A stretch of DNA of 64,000 nt from Mycobacterium sp. E2733. GTDB lineage: Bacteria; Actinomycetota; Actinomycetes; Mycobacteriales; Mycobacteriaceae. The stretch lies in NCBI RefSeq assembly GCF_001667585.1, contig NZ_LZJZ01000130.1:57095-121094 (forward strand), read 5' to 3'. The position numbers and the translations under genes were made by a program. Under the pieces are notes generated by a model. That model worked only from the letters and a program-made list of their open reading frames with translations. It was not told where the DNA came from and did not search any database. The stretch's first letter is position 1. Each line of letters opens with the position of its first letter. This document shows, one piece after another, positions 63,370-64,000 of the stretch.

Positions 63370-64000
63370 TCATGACTGCGGCTTTCGCCCCCGATGCCCG
63401 GCCGGAAACCCGTGCTGAGCAGCTCGAATCGCTGCGCCGGCGGATGGCCGTGATCACCGGAAAAGCGCCGGGGCCCACATCCGCCCGCACCGACGACCTG
63501 CTGCCGGAATCGGAAGCCCAGCTGGCGCTGCCGCGGTGGCTGGCCGAGGCGCTGCCGGCGCCCCTGCCGCGCGGAACGGTGGCGGTGCTCTCGGGCGCCC
63601 GGTCGCTGCTGCTGGCCATGGTGGCCGCGGTGACGGCAGCGGGTGGCAACGTGGCAATCGTCGGCCAGCCGGACGTCGGGCTGCTGGCCGCCGCGGAGAT
63701 GGGGGCGGATCTGAGTCGGGTCGCGGTGATACCGGATCCCGGAACCGATCCGGTGGAGGTGGCAGCGGTGCTCGTCGACGGCATGGATCTGGTGGTCCTC
63801 GGCCTGGGCGGCCGCCGGGTGCCGCAGACCCGGGCGCGGGCGGTGGTGGCGCGGGCCCGCAGCAAGGGATGCACCGTGTTGGTCACCGACGGTGACTGGC
63901 AGGGCGCGCCGACCCGGCTGGAGGCCCGGGTCTGCGGCTATGAGCTCACTGCGGGAGGCCGCCCCGGATTCGGCCGGATCAGCCGGGTGCGGCTGCAGGT
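63370..64000 (+). CDS. imuA': Mutasome accessory protein ImuA' (3' end beyond the window)
   Basis: At least 210 residues are present (MTAAFAPDARPETRAEQLES onward) and the frame runs off the edge. It is a RecA-like-fold protein without a canonical Walker A motif. In M. tuberculosis the equivalent (Rv3395c) lies next to guaA and, with ImuB and DnaE2, performs error-prone translesion synthesis under the SOS response. AGGAGG lies 6 nt before the ATG and an SOS box lies upstream, supporting the assignment. Confidence 0.88.

Overview
This window is GC-rich DNA from a slow-growing Mycobacterium, most likely of the M. avium complex or a close relative. Gene order, protein lengths and many protein segments match what I recall of M. 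tuberculosis from rpsD-rpoA (Rv3458c-Rv3457c) down to guaA-imuA' (Rv3396c-Rv3395c), but in inverted orientation and with several clade-specific insertions and losses. This is recollection; no database was searched.

Layout. 1-2.7 kb: end of rpsD, rpoA, rplQ, truA. 2.7-4.2 kb: two secreted cutinase-like esterases. 4.3-14.1 kb: a complete ESX-4 type VII secretion locus (eccB4, mycP4, eccD4, eccC4, an Rv3446c-like gene, esxU, esxT) closed by a strong terminator. 14.3-16.7 kb: rplM-rpsI and glmM. 16.7-21.0 kb: a pair that looks like ESX substrates (EspC-like plus WXG-like), an F420-dependent oxidoreductase, a SnoaL-like protein, a hydrolase-fold protein lacking the catalytic serine, and a small protein. 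21.0-21.5 kb: an AT-rich scar. 21.6-31.1 kb: glmS, two tandem DUF4436 membrane proteins with a third fragment, a rhomboid-like protein, the NAD(P)H-hydrate repair enzyme, gadB, and a cytochrome b/molybdopterin fusion.

31.2-38.4 kb: alr, a membrane-anchored hydrolase, the translationally coupled tsaE-tsaB-rimI-tsaD operon (tRNA t6A synthesis), then groES-groEL1 under a CIRCE (HrcA) operator with a 56-bp tandem repeat between the two genes. 38.4-43.1 kb is the main accessory block. It holds a decayed phage-like segment bracketed by the groEL1 3' end and a second divergent copy of that 3' end, then a small secreted protein, a di-iron protein, a HabB-like membrane protein and a SodC-like lipoprotein that has lost metal ligands. 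43.1-51.3 kb: whiB3, an Rv3415c-like gene, sigD-rsdA, a DUF5319 gene, guaB2-guaB3 and choD. 51.3-55.9 kb: an alkylsulfatase-type dioxygenase and its divergent TetR regulator with twin palindromic operators, and a GH65/HAD sugar-phosphate pair.

56.0-60.9 kb: a tightly coupled operon (DHA2 exporter, NmrA-like protein, two SAM methyltransferases) divergent from an HxlR regulator, with two near-consensus promoters back to back. 60.9-64 kb: a peroxiredoxin-like protein, guaA, and the start of imuA' behind a LexA/SOS box.

Two patterns recur. Adjacent genes are often coupled by 4-bp ATGA/GTGA overlaps. Many first genes have a TAnnnT -10 hexamer ending 6-7 nt before the start codon and no Shine-Dalgarno, the signature of leaderless mycobacterial mRNAs. 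I see no tRNA, rRNA, CRISPR array or intact transposase.
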